Below are positions 35,533 to 46,684 of a DNA stretch of 64,000 nt, one piece after another (the first letter of the stretch is position 1; every line of letters begins with the position of its first letter). Below the pieces are notes generated by a model. It was not told the origin of the DNA, searched no databases, and was given only the letters and a program-made list of their open reading frames with translations. The DNA is from Krasilnikovozyma curviuscula (Eukaryota > Basidiomycota > Tremellomycetes > Cystofilobasidiales > Mrakiaceae): contig MVAQ01000083.1 in the NCBI GenBank assembly GCA_014825775.1, positions 1 to 64,000 of the forward strand, read 5' to 3'. The position numbers and the translations under genes are program-made.

Positions 35533-36612
35533 ATGTTGAACATCACAATAACTTCTACGAGTCTAGTGCCAACTACTACTTTTGATGTCAATGATCCAAA
35601 CAAAGTAGCTTCTACAGCGTTTTCTACCTTTGTAACAACCACAGTCACCGACGTTACCTCTACCCATGCGGCAGCAGCCTCTGGGATTCCCAATGGCTAC
35701 TCTTCCTCCGCCAACACCGCGGCAATCGCAGCCCTGGGTGCCCTCTTCGGTATCACTCTTCTGGCTCTCATTGGGATGTTCTTCTTGTGGTCCAACCAAA
35801 AGAAAAAGACTGCTGCAGCTGAAAACAACTCTAGATCATTTAGCGATGTTGGAGAGATGAAGACCCTCCACACCCAACCGTACTACGACACCAATGAGCT
35901 CGCTGTCACCAAAGCAGAACTTGCTGCCTCCAGAGCTGACGTCCTCCGTCTCTCTACCGTCATCCCAGCTAGTAACAGAGATGTCAACGACCACATCAAG
36001 GATCTCGGAAGTCTCAACCAAGGCATACTTGAGTGTGCTGTTCCCATTAGTAGGAGCTTGGGAGTCAGCCGTAGCCAAGTTCAAATGGTTATCACCGGTG
36101 TGATCTGGTCGAGGATTATCTCATCATACGATATGACTTTGGGAGATACGGCCGAACTTCTGGATCAATTGGAAAAGACTGGTTTCCCTAACAGAGGTAA
36201 GTTTGCGTCCATCTCCGGTCTCCGAATTGGCTACTGATTTAAAATATTGTTTTTTCTCAAAGGCGCGGCCATGGCGTTCAAGGCTCTTGTATCTTCAGGC
36301 CTGAATAAAACCAGAGGGACGGCTGCCTTACAACAAGCTGTCGACCAAGAAATCGCCGCTATTCTTCGGCTCCCAAGTGTACCAGCCGGCCTCACCCGTA
36401 CCGTAAAGAGGGCTATCAGCTTTAACAATGCAGTGAACAGCGAAGGAAAGGAGTACTCTATTACTTGGTACGGTGCTGGCACTCCTTACACCAACGCTGA
36501 GATGAAGGGATCCAACGATACACCTCTTCCCACCGATCAACCGATTTTTGGCACAGAAGCGTTTGGTTTCTTTGCTGATGGCACCTTCAAGGCAAAGGCT
36601 GTCGTTTCATAA
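35533..36612 (+). CDS. Single-TM protein with conserved cytosolic domain
   Basis: Two exons, 35533-36196 and 36263-36612, give 337 residues. A Thr-rich N-terminus (TITSTSLVPTTTFD...) without a clear signal peptide is followed by TM AAIAALGALFGITLLALIGM and a basic stop-transfer (NQKKK). The cytosolic part (about 210 residues) includes HTQPYYDTNELAVTKAELA and a helical region: NDHIKDLGSLNQGILECAVP, VQMVITGVIWSRIISSY and TAALQQAVDQEIAAILRLPS. It ends FADGTFKAKAVVS. The helical region recalls one seen after the TM segment in some fungal single-pass proteins. A reverse-signal-anchor (N-out) topology is likely. Function unknown. Confidence 0.65.
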
Positions 36613-37038
36613 GTAAGACCCCCCTTAGAACCAAACGACGTACCAGCTGGCATGTCGATCACATGTGCAGCCAACGTGGTCGTGCCTGTAAACGCTCGGC
36701 TTAAGCAGAACCCAAAAATCTACTTTTGTTTGCTCGTTTCTCTGTTCCCCTCCTCATTGAATGAAACCTTAGCTCAAAGTTTTATCATTTCTCAACATTT
36801 TGTTCGGTTGCCACTTAATTTTTCTCTGTCACTGAAAATCGCCCTTGAAAGAATGAAGCGGACTTGTGTATGGCGCGAAAATCCCAACCAAAACTTTTAT
36901 GATGATAGTTGAAAAACTGATTGAGACCGATTACGCTCCGCGCACGGCGACTAGCTTCACATAAGTTCAACAACAGAAAATTTGACATGTGTAAGGGTTC
37001 GATCTGTGACATTCAACAGTCAAGTTTGAACGTCGAGA

Positions 37039-38010
37039 TTAGACGCGGTACGTAGGATAAGGATGTTGGTAGGGTGACGTCGGTGGTTGGAAGTAGCCAG
37101 GTTGGGGGGCTCCAGATTGGACAGGGGCAAATCCACTTGAGGGCTGCTGGAAATTTTGCTTGGGTGGTTCGACGAAAGGGCTTGGATTAGAATGAGAGAA
37201 CTGGGCTTGAGGATGAGCATGTGTCTGTGGTGGTGCGTAATTAGAGTAACCTGCAGGCTGAGGGTAGTTCAATGGATAGAAGTTGGAAGTTTCAGGTATC
37301 TTCGACATCACGGCAACGGTGGGCTTGCCCCATACCTGTCATGTAATTGAGAACATGGTTAAACGTAATAAGATGACTCGAGGTATATACCGAAACTCAC
37401 ACCCTGAATTGGTTTTCTAGCTGTCTGTCCTACTAAAGTAACAACCACTGATGTCCACACAAAGCAGAGAAGGGGCGCGATGATGTACGATATTGATCCT
37501 GTGGACCCCCAGTAGCAGCCAATACCTGCAATGTTTTGTTCACACTGAATGATTCAACTCTCAAAGGTTGGATTCTTGAGTCTTTCGTTACCCACTCACC
37601 AAAGTTAGCGATCTCCAGCACAATCATCGCAGAAAACTCTAAACCAACACAAGGAAACGACGCAGCGAAACAGCAGCCGCCTGACAAGCTAGGGACGAAC
37701 AAAAAGCACTGTTTATGAGTGATTTGCATACATTTACTTTCTTACTGTCAACTTAACTCACATAATAAGAGAAAAGATGGTTGTGACAGCTCCAACAATG
37801 CTCGAGCCGACTTGAGGTGAAAAGTCATCAAGGTCGAGCTACAGCGATCTTTAGATGTCAGTGCCAGTCTTTGTTTCTTTCAGCTATAAGAAGAGTGTAT
37901 GTGAGAGAAAAACTCACCAACCAAGGCAAATGCATTGCGAAAGAGGTGAAGAACAGTAAAATATACATCACGCCTCGAGCGACGCACCCTGGTGAAAACA
38001 AATGAGCCAT
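37039..38010 (-). CDS. Four-TM protein with YPQP tail (copy 1)
   Basis: Start at 38010: MAHLFSPGCVARGVMYILLF. Five to six exons. TM-like segments: GVMYILLFFTSFAMHL, VGSSIVGAVTTIFSLI, a cysteine-containing segment SGGCCFAASFPCVGLEFSAM, and SISYIIAPLLCFVWTSVVVT. ARKPIQG and WGKPTVAVMSK follow, then the cytosolic tail SNFYPLNYPQPAGYS and a long Pro/Gln-rich stretch ending in TYRV. The paralog at 49276 shares SPGCxARGxMYILL, LSGGCC, RKPIxG, WGK and SNFYPLxYPQPxGY. The four-helix layout is like MARVEL or tetraspan proteins, but no family motif is certain. A palindrome lies 130 bases upstream, in a divergent promoter shared with the gene at 38537. Confidence 0.65.
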
Positions 38011-38139
38011 TGAAAATGATGTTTGTATTCAGAGATACCCAGCGGTCCCTAGAAAAAAAAGCAACGTTGATGTTTTCGTGGAGTCGACAGGATGTAACGG
38101 AAGCCAAAGCGGATTGTGGTGTGGCTAACCTTCAGTTTC

Positions 38140-38151
38140 ACTTTTGAAAGT
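38140..38151. promoter_or_regulatory. ACTTTYRAAAGT palindrome
   Basis: Exact copy (ACTTTTGAAAGT), 130 bases upstream of the start at 38010 (minus). Confidence 0.7.
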
Positions 38152-38279
38152 ACACCCAGCAACAAGGTCCAGCCTAGGTATGGGGTTAGATTTGACAGCC
38201 TCATACTTCTTAAAAACGCTCGGTATTATAATCTATATCTAGACCTACAAGATGGTCTCTCCGGGAGTCTGGCGACATA

Positions 38280-38291
38280 ACTTTTGAAAGT
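38280..38291. promoter_or_regulatory. ACTTTYRAAAGT palindrome
   Basis: Exact copy (ACTTTTGAAAGT), in the middle of the divergent promoter. Confidence 0.7.
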
Positions 38292-38385
38292 AAGACCTAA
38301 GGTGTCAATATCTTTTTTCCAAAATTGTCCCCAACTGAATTGGTTCGAAAAACATTGTGGTAGAAATAATCACTACATTTGTTCA

Positions 38386-38397
38386 ACTTTTGAAAGT
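38386..38397. promoter_or_regulatory. ACTTTYRAAAGT palindrome
   Basis: Exact copy (ACTTTTGAAAGT), 140 bases upstream of the start at 38537 (plus). Confidence 0.7.
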
Positions 38398-38536
38398 GTG
38401 TACCTGGGCTTCAAGTCGCTTCCTCACAAGAGGAGTTGGAAAAAGGGCGGCGAACAGCAACTGAATTTCTTCACCAACAAGAAGCCTCTACCTATACTTT
38501 ACGTCTTTCATCTCTTCAAAGTCTCATATTATTAAA

Positions 38537-40002
38537 ATGAGAAGCTCCTTCTTGTTTATTTGTTTTGCTCTTTGCGTTTTTGGGACGTTGCGGACGGCGT
38601 CAGCTTGTGCGTTCCTTACGAGTCGTCGCAATCTGAAAAACCCATTTTTTAATAATCTTCCATTATCTCTCTTCAGGGTCCTACACTAACGTCAGCATTG
38701 AGTGGACAGGCAACAACGTGAGATGAATAAAATGACTTTGTTGTTGCTTGCTGGCGATTTAACTGACATTTCTCCTTATGGATTCACAGTGTCCTGAATG
38801 TGACTCTCTAAACTCCTTGAAAACCAGGACTTCTAATTGTCAAGATGTTACCTATGCTATCAATTTTTACGAATGTCAGTTCAGTTTGCCTTTACCTTCT
38901 GCGATTTTAACTGATTCACTTTCCTGTGAACGCACAAGGCAACTGCTTGGCCACTTACGATCAAACTGAAACCGTGAGCTAGAAATAAGCCTCGAATCTA
39001 AATGCCATTTTCGTTCTCGCTTACCTATTTATATAACGTCTTTGCAGTGCATGGCTTGTCCTTACGCAGCATTTCAGTATAATAATGCTGATGGAACGAG
39101 CAGAGCCATCACCGCTGCACTTTATCAATCATGTATGTCAAAAACATTAAACGTTTTTATTTTCAAATCGATCATTGAAACTAACTTTTCCACTTTACAC
39201 AAAGACCTTATTTCCAACTGGTCAGTCGTGCGATGTCTTACTATTCTCATTGTCAAGCGAAATCTAATAACAATTTGGTTTATGGTCCTGTGATTGCACT
39301 GGTCATCTCAGCCAAAACTCATACGGAGTTCTCACCGTATCTGCTGCCCAAATGCCCTACACAACAACCTTCTCTTCCCAAAGTGTGGCTAGTGCAACCC
39401 CAAGCCCACTATCGTCGTCCACTCCCACACCGAAACCAAAAGCTGCTACAGGGTTGGCAACCGGTGCTATTGCTGGTATCGCTGTAAGTTTATTCGAAAG
39501 TGGTAGTACATCTTCTGTCAAAAAGAAGCATTTAGTTGAAACTCATCGTTTGTTTACATTCTGAAGGTCGCCAGCGTTGTGATCATTGGTGCCATCGTTG
39601 GAGGTTTGATCTTCTGCTTAAGGAGAAGGTACGTGCCATCAGACAAAGTGGATATATCAACTTTCTTCGTTCTAACCTCAGTTCGGTCTGTTTCTGCCAG
39701 AAAATCTCGAGTAAATGCTGCAACGGTTAATGTTCAAAACAGCTATCCACCAGCTCCTCCCATGAGCCCTGCAGCTGATGTGGATACCTACAAAGAAACC
39801 AAGATACCACCAACTTACCATGCGGAACCTCTCTACAGTAATCTATTGTCCTTGTCAGCTATTTCTAGACACGTCACTGACTATCTTCTTCGTTTTGAAT
39901 TCCACAGAAAACGAGATTCCGGTCCATGAGCTAAATTCACAAACTGAGAACATCCGCCCAGCTGTCAACAGAAGTGGTGTCTACAGAGTCTCTGAAGTTT
40001 GA
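38537..40002 (+). CDS. Single-module cysteine-rich type I membrane protein
   Basis: About ten exons, all joining in frame. Signal MRSSFLFICFALCVFGTLRT (phase 1), WSYTNVSIEWTGNN (phase 0), CPECDSLNSLKTRTSNC (phase 1), CNCLATYDQTET (phase 0), CMACPYAAFQYNNADGTSRA (phase 1), mini-exon YLISN (phase 2), then CQNSYGVLTVSAAQM and a short Ser/Thr/Pro stalk. TM ATGAIAGIAVASVVIIGAIV and GGLIFCL are followed by RRRRKSR. The cytosolic tail has SYPPAPPMSPAADVD, PTYHAEPLYKNEIPV and a C-terminal YRVSEV. It is the closest relative in layout to 47319-48690 (minus). It is a probable surface receptor. The Tyr-containing tail could recruit partners, which is inference. Confidence 0.75.
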
Positions 40003-40282
40003 AGGGATTGCTCTTCTATCTATTTCTCCAGGTATTTTCTGTTTGTTTATCAACGATAAACTGTCCTTACGAAGAGTTGATCAGGTTTCTATATCGAGTT
40101 TATCGCTTTCACCTGAATTTTGCGCTATTCCAATCAAATTATATACTTCACCATTCTTCATATCGTTTTACAGAACAAGGAAATCCCTATGGAAACAGCG
40201 AGTACTCCCCATATAGCAAAAGCCGCAGTGTTTCAATCCGAGAGGAGATTTTGAGGGTTCACCAATCCGACCTTGCCATCAT

Positions 40283-41790
40283 CTAATCTACATTTCCACC
40301 TGTCATTTTATGAAGAGTTGTCAATCTACCTCTCCACTGAAGCGAAGCATCGGTGAGAGGAATTTGGTCGCTCACCAGCCTCTTCCAGTTTCCGCCGTCT
40401 CTAACAGAACCAGAACTTGTTCCTTCTGATATGAGAGTTGCTTCGGCTGATACGCAAAGAAGCTACGTCCTAAGTATACGATCGAGTGAGTAGCGAAATG
40501 CGTACAAACTGGCGCTCACATATATCGCTCTCCACGCTGCGTTGGTTGCGACTGTCCTGGTTCCATCAGGAAGAAGTACGACTATTGGTGTCTTTCTCGA
40601 GGTTTTTAGTGCGAATGCTTGGGCTGGAGTGGGCCGGATGTTGCTGCCTGAAGGAAGAGTCGTGGGTAAGAAGCCCGGCGCTAATGTCTGTACAACAGAG
40701 TTGACTTAGAAACAGAAAGAAATAAACAAAGAGTCGGTACTTACCTCGTTTCCAAACCTGAATCGTTCGGCCTCCTCTGACCCCATTTGTGAATTGAAAT
40801 TGTGCACTACTTGATGGATTTCGCTGCAGATGACCGAAAGATGCGAAGCAATTGATGTTCCAGGTACGCACTTAATAATTTCTTCGAACAGCAGGTTGTA
40901 TCTGCTGATTCGAGGCATCGGTCGAAGTAGGTAATGAGAGATTGGAAGGCGCGAAGCAGCAGCGTGGCGAGAACAGTTCTTCAATTGGAAAGGAAGGAGA
41001 AAGTCTTTTCAGTACCCACTCAGAATATCGAGACCGTGTAAATCCGGTACAATCTCACCTCAAGGAAAACCCTGAAGTCTGGATTCAGCTGTGATTCCCG
41101 CTCGACATGCCGTTTGGACACGGGATAAGCTGTGAAAAAATGCTGATACGCAGAGTGTAGAGCTTGTGGAAGCCTGGGTTCACTTATTGCGGAAAGAACC
41201 TGAGTAAAGATATCATTTGTAGGGAGCGAGAGGTCAATTCGACGGAAGTTTGAGAGCAAGCCAGCGTGCAGCGAGTGAATAGCTGGAAACGAGCCGACAA
41301 CAACGTTCAAAAAGCGTTGAAGACGGTCAAGTGGGATAATAGGTGGATCTGATACCCTCAAGGGGTTGATAAATATCTGTTGAAAGAGAAAATTCAAAGA
41401 AAAACAAGAAACAATGAGCTGATGCTCAATGAGAACGACCGCTGCTGGCCACTATATCACACATTGCAACTAGATACATACTTTCTCGATCAGCCTCAGA
41501 TCATCTACATAGGCTGATTCACCTTCAATAAGCTCGTTGATGATACTTGAGCGATGGAAAAACATAAGATATAAGAGACTGATGAATAAATTTTACAGGC
41601 TGGACAGGGTACTGACCTTCGAATTCGGTCTTCCATCTATTCGGCGTGTACAAGTACCAGGTCGAACCACAAGTACTATTATAGTCGTCTTGTAGGTTCA
41701 TTACTAACCTGAAGTCGGCGGCGCTTATTCGAACCCTGGTTCGAACGACATCTGACTGCGCTGGAAATTGCTCTTTGAGAGGCACCCCAG
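40283..41790 (-). CDS. RhoGEF (DH-domain) protein, 5' end unresolved
   Basis: Exons on the minus strand. LKEQFPAQSDVVRTRVRISA and a short exon (YNSTCGSTWYLYTPNRWK) come first. The DH domain follows: IINELIEGESAYVDDLRLIE, then IFINPLRVSDPPIIPLDRLQ, FLNVVVGSFPAIHSLHAGLL, LHSAYQHFFTAYPVSKRHV, ASRLPISHYLLRPMPRISRY and NLLFEEIIK. The E-x-x-Y-V-x-D-L opening and L-L-R-P-x-x-R-I-x-R-Y helix are DH hallmarks. Such proteins load GTP onto Rho-type GTPases. Downstream exons (KTSRKTPIVVLLPDGTRTV, NWKRLVSDQIPLTD) end at TAG 40283-40285, where a PH-like fold would be expected. No ATG was found after the upstream in-frame TAG near 41.8 kb, so a first exon is missing or the gene is truncated. Confidence 0.6.
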
Positions 41791-41870
41791 GATATCTCTT
41801 CTCCTGCTAGTTGTCGATGGTCGGCGGACGCTGGCGGCTCAACTTTGTTTCTCGGGCACAGCGCAATTCG

Positions 41871-41882
41871 ACTTTTAAAAGA
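41871..41882. promoter_or_regulatory. ACTTTYRAAAGT-like site, one mismatch
   Basis: ACTTTTAAAAGA lies between the RhoGEF gene (minus) and the gene starting at 42203 (plus), about 320 bases from the latter. Confidence 0.4.
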
Positions 41883-42202
41883 TGCACCACCATTCTTGCG
41901 GCGGTGATTCTAAAATCGAATGGAGGTTCAGGCCACCCAAGCCCTATCTACGCCTACCAGCTCAATCACAACTCTAATTGGATATACACTAGCAAGCATT
42001 CGTTAGGAGCATCTCCTTGAACTTCGTTCTCGCTCCCCAACATCACCAACTCTTCAGCGCTTTCAAGTTGAAAGAGCGTCATGAACCGCAGGAATCAGAA
42101 CTCATTAGTCGACTTCCTTCATAAATGTAGATTTCTGCTTTTGCTTAAGTATCTTCAATGGTTGGACTCATTCTCTTGATTCCTTTTTACCAGCCGTACA
42201 GG

Positions 42203-44622
42203 ATGCAGCACAGTTTCAGTAAGAGCTGTTCTTCTTTCCCAGTCCGGTTCTTGCTGACGAGTTATACATTCCGTGAAATTCACAGACAAGAGAGTAGGAA
42301 GAGGAGAACTCATCCACGAAAGGTGTATTCAGACTCTACTACAGATACTGATACAATGTGAGTGTCACTTCAGCTTATTCAATCTCGATCACAGGTATTC
42401 TAGCTCAAGCGTGCCTCCTGCTCCCACAGCGACTCTGTAATAACACCCGGATTCCAGACAATCATGGACAATGTGGAACTTCGGGAATTCTCAACATCAG
42501 TCGGTAGTGAAACGGGTAAGCTGGAACTTCGGAAGTTGATTGATGGTGCATGCGGCGGACTTTGACTCCACGCCCGCCCCCTTCCGCTGTCTTTCATCCA
42601 CTTTATCAGGCGCCTCTGAATTCAAAGTGAGATGTTCTCGTACAAGATTGAAACAGAAAGAATCAGCTGCTGCCAGAATTACAGAGTCCCAACTCGTCAT
42701 TTCAGCGAGAGACACCAACAAAATATTTCTCTACTTCAACTTGAACCCAAACCGCACTGTACCTGAAGGTCAGCCAATTATTCTTCTTTTTTTTTTTCAA
42801 ACAAACGCTTACTGAAAATCTGAATGTTTGAATTTTTTAGATGAACGGTTTTCGGTCTACCTCAAGATCAAGTACCTTCATCGCACCAATCTCCCTGAAG
42901 AAACAAGGTACCTCTCGTCAGATGGTTACGAAGTAAACGACATCTCATGGTGGCATTCTAGATCTGAGTGCTTCGAATCATACGAACTTGAGCTCAAAGA
43001 TACCAAGCAGGCTGGTGCAGTGAAAAGCGAATTTATCCAGACTTGCTCGGAGGTACTGCTCAAGGACATCAAGACAAAGGATCAAAATAGTCGCTCAGAG
43101 CTCATCTTGTAGGTGAATCTTGTGTTTATCTATTCTTCACAGATCTGACGTGTATGCACATATAGCTTGGCCCAAGTGCTAGTTCTCTCGAACTACGGAC
43201 ATGTTTACGAGGCTTACGGCAACCCCTGGACCATGGTGAGATTCTCTTCGGAATTCCTGCCCTATTGACTTTGATCTGAATCTTTATCTTCATTTTTTCA
43301 TTTTCCCAGTTAAGGGTCAGTGTCGTATAAATCTGTTGGATCCGTTTACGTGCCGGTTGTGACTGACGCTGTGTCAAAACTTCTACTCGCATTCCATAGT
43401 CTGATCCACAGTTGGGAACCCGGTGAGCTTCAAATCTTTCAATTAAGAGGAAATAGTATTCTTATTCAATTATTTTTACTTCCTTTCCTTTTTCGACAGG
43501 TACTCTGACGCTGGATGCTGGGATTTATCCGTGCCTTCAGAACAAAAGCAGGCGCCAGGGAGGTTGGGTCTTCAGTACGCTCATAGGGACCTCTTCTCAG
43601 CTCATTTATCAGGAGAAGATGTTGCTTCTGTGAACATCACAAAGCTAGCTTCTCATGTTGGTATTATTCACTCGGTGCTGGAATCTCCCTTGAAACGACA
43701 GTTCCTCACCCCACCAATTCATCAGCAAACTCCAACATACGGAAACGATCACCTACTTCGATTTTGGGGTAGCGAGTATCGCGGCTCCCGCTCTAACTTA
43801 GGTCTCTTGGCTGAATGCCAAGGTCTATGGATGAAGCGACTTGACGGTGAATTCCACACATTGGTCTTTGTCCAAAGATGTGTTCGCGAAGCTTGCGAAG
43901 TCTGGCAAGAGAATCACCAATACAACCGACTTGTGGATCCATTTGTCTTTATCCAACAACTCGAGCGACGTGCTGCCTTGCTCAAGTACTACTTTGACCA
44001 TCCCACCACCCGCCGTCAAGTGTTTTACCTCGCTGCCAACCTCACCTGCTGCATTAAGTCACACCCTGTTACTGCACACTGCTCTATGGACTATAGCACA
44101 GCAAAGCGTTTGCTAGATGATGTGGACAGACAGAAGTCAGAGATTATTTTCGACCGTAATGGTAATATCAAGTACCTCGGCATCCGGTCTTCAACACATG
44201 ACCCACTGATCATTGCTGAACGCCTCTATGTTCTCGCACGCATCGTCTTCTTATATCGCGTGCCTTATTACCACATCCTCCCTTGGGTTCTGCGGCCTTA
44301 TCTGGAGATGTATGACGTTGAAGACCACGATAACAAGGAATGCGACGAGGAGGTTGAATTGCAGCGGTTGCTCCTCATCATTCATTCCATCAGCATCGAG
44401 GCATATGCTCAGGCATGTGTTGAGTTGGACTTTGGGGAGATGATGCGTCAGCAAGAAAATCTGCAAATCGAAGACAAGGTCGTATTCAATACTTTGAAAT
44501 GTTTTCTACCTGTGCGTAGTTGCGTAGTAAATTTTCACTGTCGCTTTAGTCTTCTGTTGCTGATATCCTCTCATACACAGGACTACCTTCAACCAGAGCT
44601 ACAGCCTCTTTTCCCATTTTAA
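42203..44622 (+). CDS. Unrecognised conserved protein, paralog of the 13.9-kb gene (copy 2)
   Basis: Start taken at 42203, giving MQHSF joined to a basic KSRKRRTHPRKV that could be a nuclear-localisation signal. Then DSVITPGFQTIMDNVELREF, ESQLVISARDTNKIFLYFNL, FSVYLKIKYLHRTNLPEETR and LAQVLVLSNYGHVYEAYGNP. The long exon from about 43.5 kb holds FWGSEYRG, GLWMKRLDG, FIQQLERRAALLKYYFD, NLTCC, AKRLLDD, IKYLGIRS, ERLYVLARIVFLYRVPYYHI and LLLIIHSISIEAYAQA. A last exon gives DYLQPELQPLFPF (TAA 44620-44622). About 9-10 exons. The block order and several positions match the 13.9-kb gene. No signal peptide or TM; function unknown. Confidence 0.65.
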
Positions 44623-44876
44623 TTAGAAGAGCAAATAGTTTTGATATACCTTTTTTCACAGTTCTTATCACAAGATATCCTTACTTTTGACATTTTTTCG
44701 TCCTGCGCAATGAGCTGAGAAGCCAGTACAAACGAAGAGTAAAATTAATTGGGAATGTATATGATATATGGAGAGAAATAGAATCCCAAATCGCAACTTT
44801 CCAAATCTACAAAAAAAAAAGGTCCTGCGCTCTACAGAAAGCAGACACTGAAATAGGGAGTCGGATGCTCTCAACC

Positions 44877-46684
44877 TTAAATCAGCACCCCAAACCCAGC
44901 AGCGCCTACAAGTACCATCGCGACCAGGATCCTGCGCCATCCGTCATCGATTATCTGAAGACGCCTGGGACTAGAAGAGACATGGGTCGCAGTTGGTGTT
45001 GAACCAGTTGAAGTTGCCTTGGGACTAGACGAGGTGGAGGCGGAAGGAGCAACATTTACATTGGAGGTTTTCGCCGTATTATAAAGGAGAGCATCGATGA
45101 TCTGTAAGTTACGTTCATGGCGAGAGTGATCAACTTCTGCTGTTGTTTTTGAGGAGAAAACCAACCAATACTGAGAATATGGAACACTCACATGCAGTAC
45201 ACCGTTCTTCAAAAGCACGTCACTCCTCAAAACGTTCGCTGTGATGTTTGTTCCAGGAATCAGTAGCGAAGTTCCATTTCCTGAAGTAGTGTTTGAGCAC
45301 ATGTAACACCATGAGAGACGTTCACCGGAGGCGGTCGAGAGCTGCGCTGAACCGGAGAGGATCGAGACATAGAGTGCTTGACCCATGAATATCTGGTGTA
45401 TCCAAAAATAGGCATGAGATAGTTTCAAGAGAAGTTGAAAGAAAACCTAAAGTGCGTACATGGTTCTTGGCCAAATTTTCCAACTTGTCGCTGCTCAACG
45501 CGCTGATATCTGTCTCATACTCGCTCGTAAACCCCTCATCAACAGGAGCAAAAATGGTAAAGCCTGTGGTGTCATTCCCTAAGAGGCTCGTCAAATTGCC
45601 TACTCCACCTAAGAAACTTTGGAATTTGTCCAACTTCGCCGTCGAGTTGTACAGCAGCGTATCATTGAACGCTTCCGTCAGCGTCAGAGGGTAGTCAAGG
45701 ACGGTGTCAATTTCTTGAATTCTAAGAGGGGTGACAGCAGCATTGGCTTCTCCTCCGATGAAGGTCGCGTTGGGCTTCGTCGATAAGTCCGAGAAGACGC
45801 CGGTCGCGCCTGAGGGTGATAAGGAAGCTCCGGTGGGGACGAAGAGATTGATTGGGTATGTCGAGTTTGTCGTTGAAAGGGCTGTCGTCAGAGTAATATG
45901 GCAATCCTAGAAAGAGTTAAAAAATAAAAATCAGTTCGACAGTCGTTATAGGTCGTTTAAATTAACAAGGCGGTGAGCGAGAACCGGTCGATCTGAAACA
46001 TTCTCCGGAGAATGGAGAGGATAAAGTTCGATAGGTGTCATGGAGTGGGCAAAGAGAATCTTCTTTGATAGAGAAATGGACGTTGGTGACGATCTTTCGA
46101 GGTGAGTGCGCACAATACGAACCTCCTGCAGTAGTGGGTGCAGAAGAGGACCTGCCCGAGAGGGCCGCTATTTGAGCTCGTCTCTCCTTTTCTCCACAAC
46201 CCTTCTTTGTTCGTTTACCATAGAACATCTTTGGATATTTCAAGAACGCCTGAGAGAATAGAGAGGACTGGGGAAACACTCACATTTCCAATCGGAACAT
46301 AGGAGGGGTTGATATTGGTGTTGGAGATGGTGTGGTACTTCATCAACTGAACAACATCAGCTGGCTCAGAAACAGCTGCCCAAGCTGCATCGGAAGGCTG
46401 CAGACAGAAGTTTCAGGTCAGAAAAGAGTTTGTCACTCGAGGCGTGTAATGATAAGGCGAAGAGCACGCACCGCAAGTAAGGTGAAGTTTCCAGACTCCA
46501 TTTGGCCTAGCCAGTCTTGAGTAGACTGATCTGATTCTACAGCAGTGATGAATCCATTCAGTCGAGCAAGTCCCATTGTTCCCAGAGTCGAGAGAAACGT
46601 TGTGGTGAAGTTAGACGAAGGGGTAACTGCAGAGACAGACCGGCCGAACGCAAGAGCAGCAACAGCTGAAGAGAAGGACACCAT
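44877..46684 (-). CDS. Fasciclin (FAS1)-domain GPI-anchored protein
   Basis: Start at 46684: MVSFSSAVAALAFGRSVSAV, a likely signal peptide. The first FAS1-like domain has FLSTLGTMGLARLNGFI, SGNFTLLAPSDAAWAAV, VVQLMKYHTISNTNI and IQEIDTVL. The second has DKFQSFLGGVGNLTSLL, TGFTIFAPVDEGFTSEY, LENLAKNHIFMGQALY, LLIPGTNITANVL and LLKNGVLHIIDALLY. A Ser/Thr stalk and a hydrophobic tail (ILVAMVLVGAAGFGVLI, TAA 44877-44879) follow. The F-T-x-F-A-P-x-x-x-x-F and N-G-V-x-H-x-I-D motifs are FAS1 hallmarks. FAS1 proteins mediate adhesion at cell surfaces. About six exons. No palindrome was found upstream. Confidence 0.75.

Larger units (their letters stand above)
38011..38536. promoter_or_regulatory. 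Divergent promoter with three palindromes
   Basis: 526 bases between the 4-TM gene (minus) and the cysteine-module gene (plus). They hold exact palindromes at 38140, 38280 and 38386, the densest set in the window. Confidence 0.7.
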
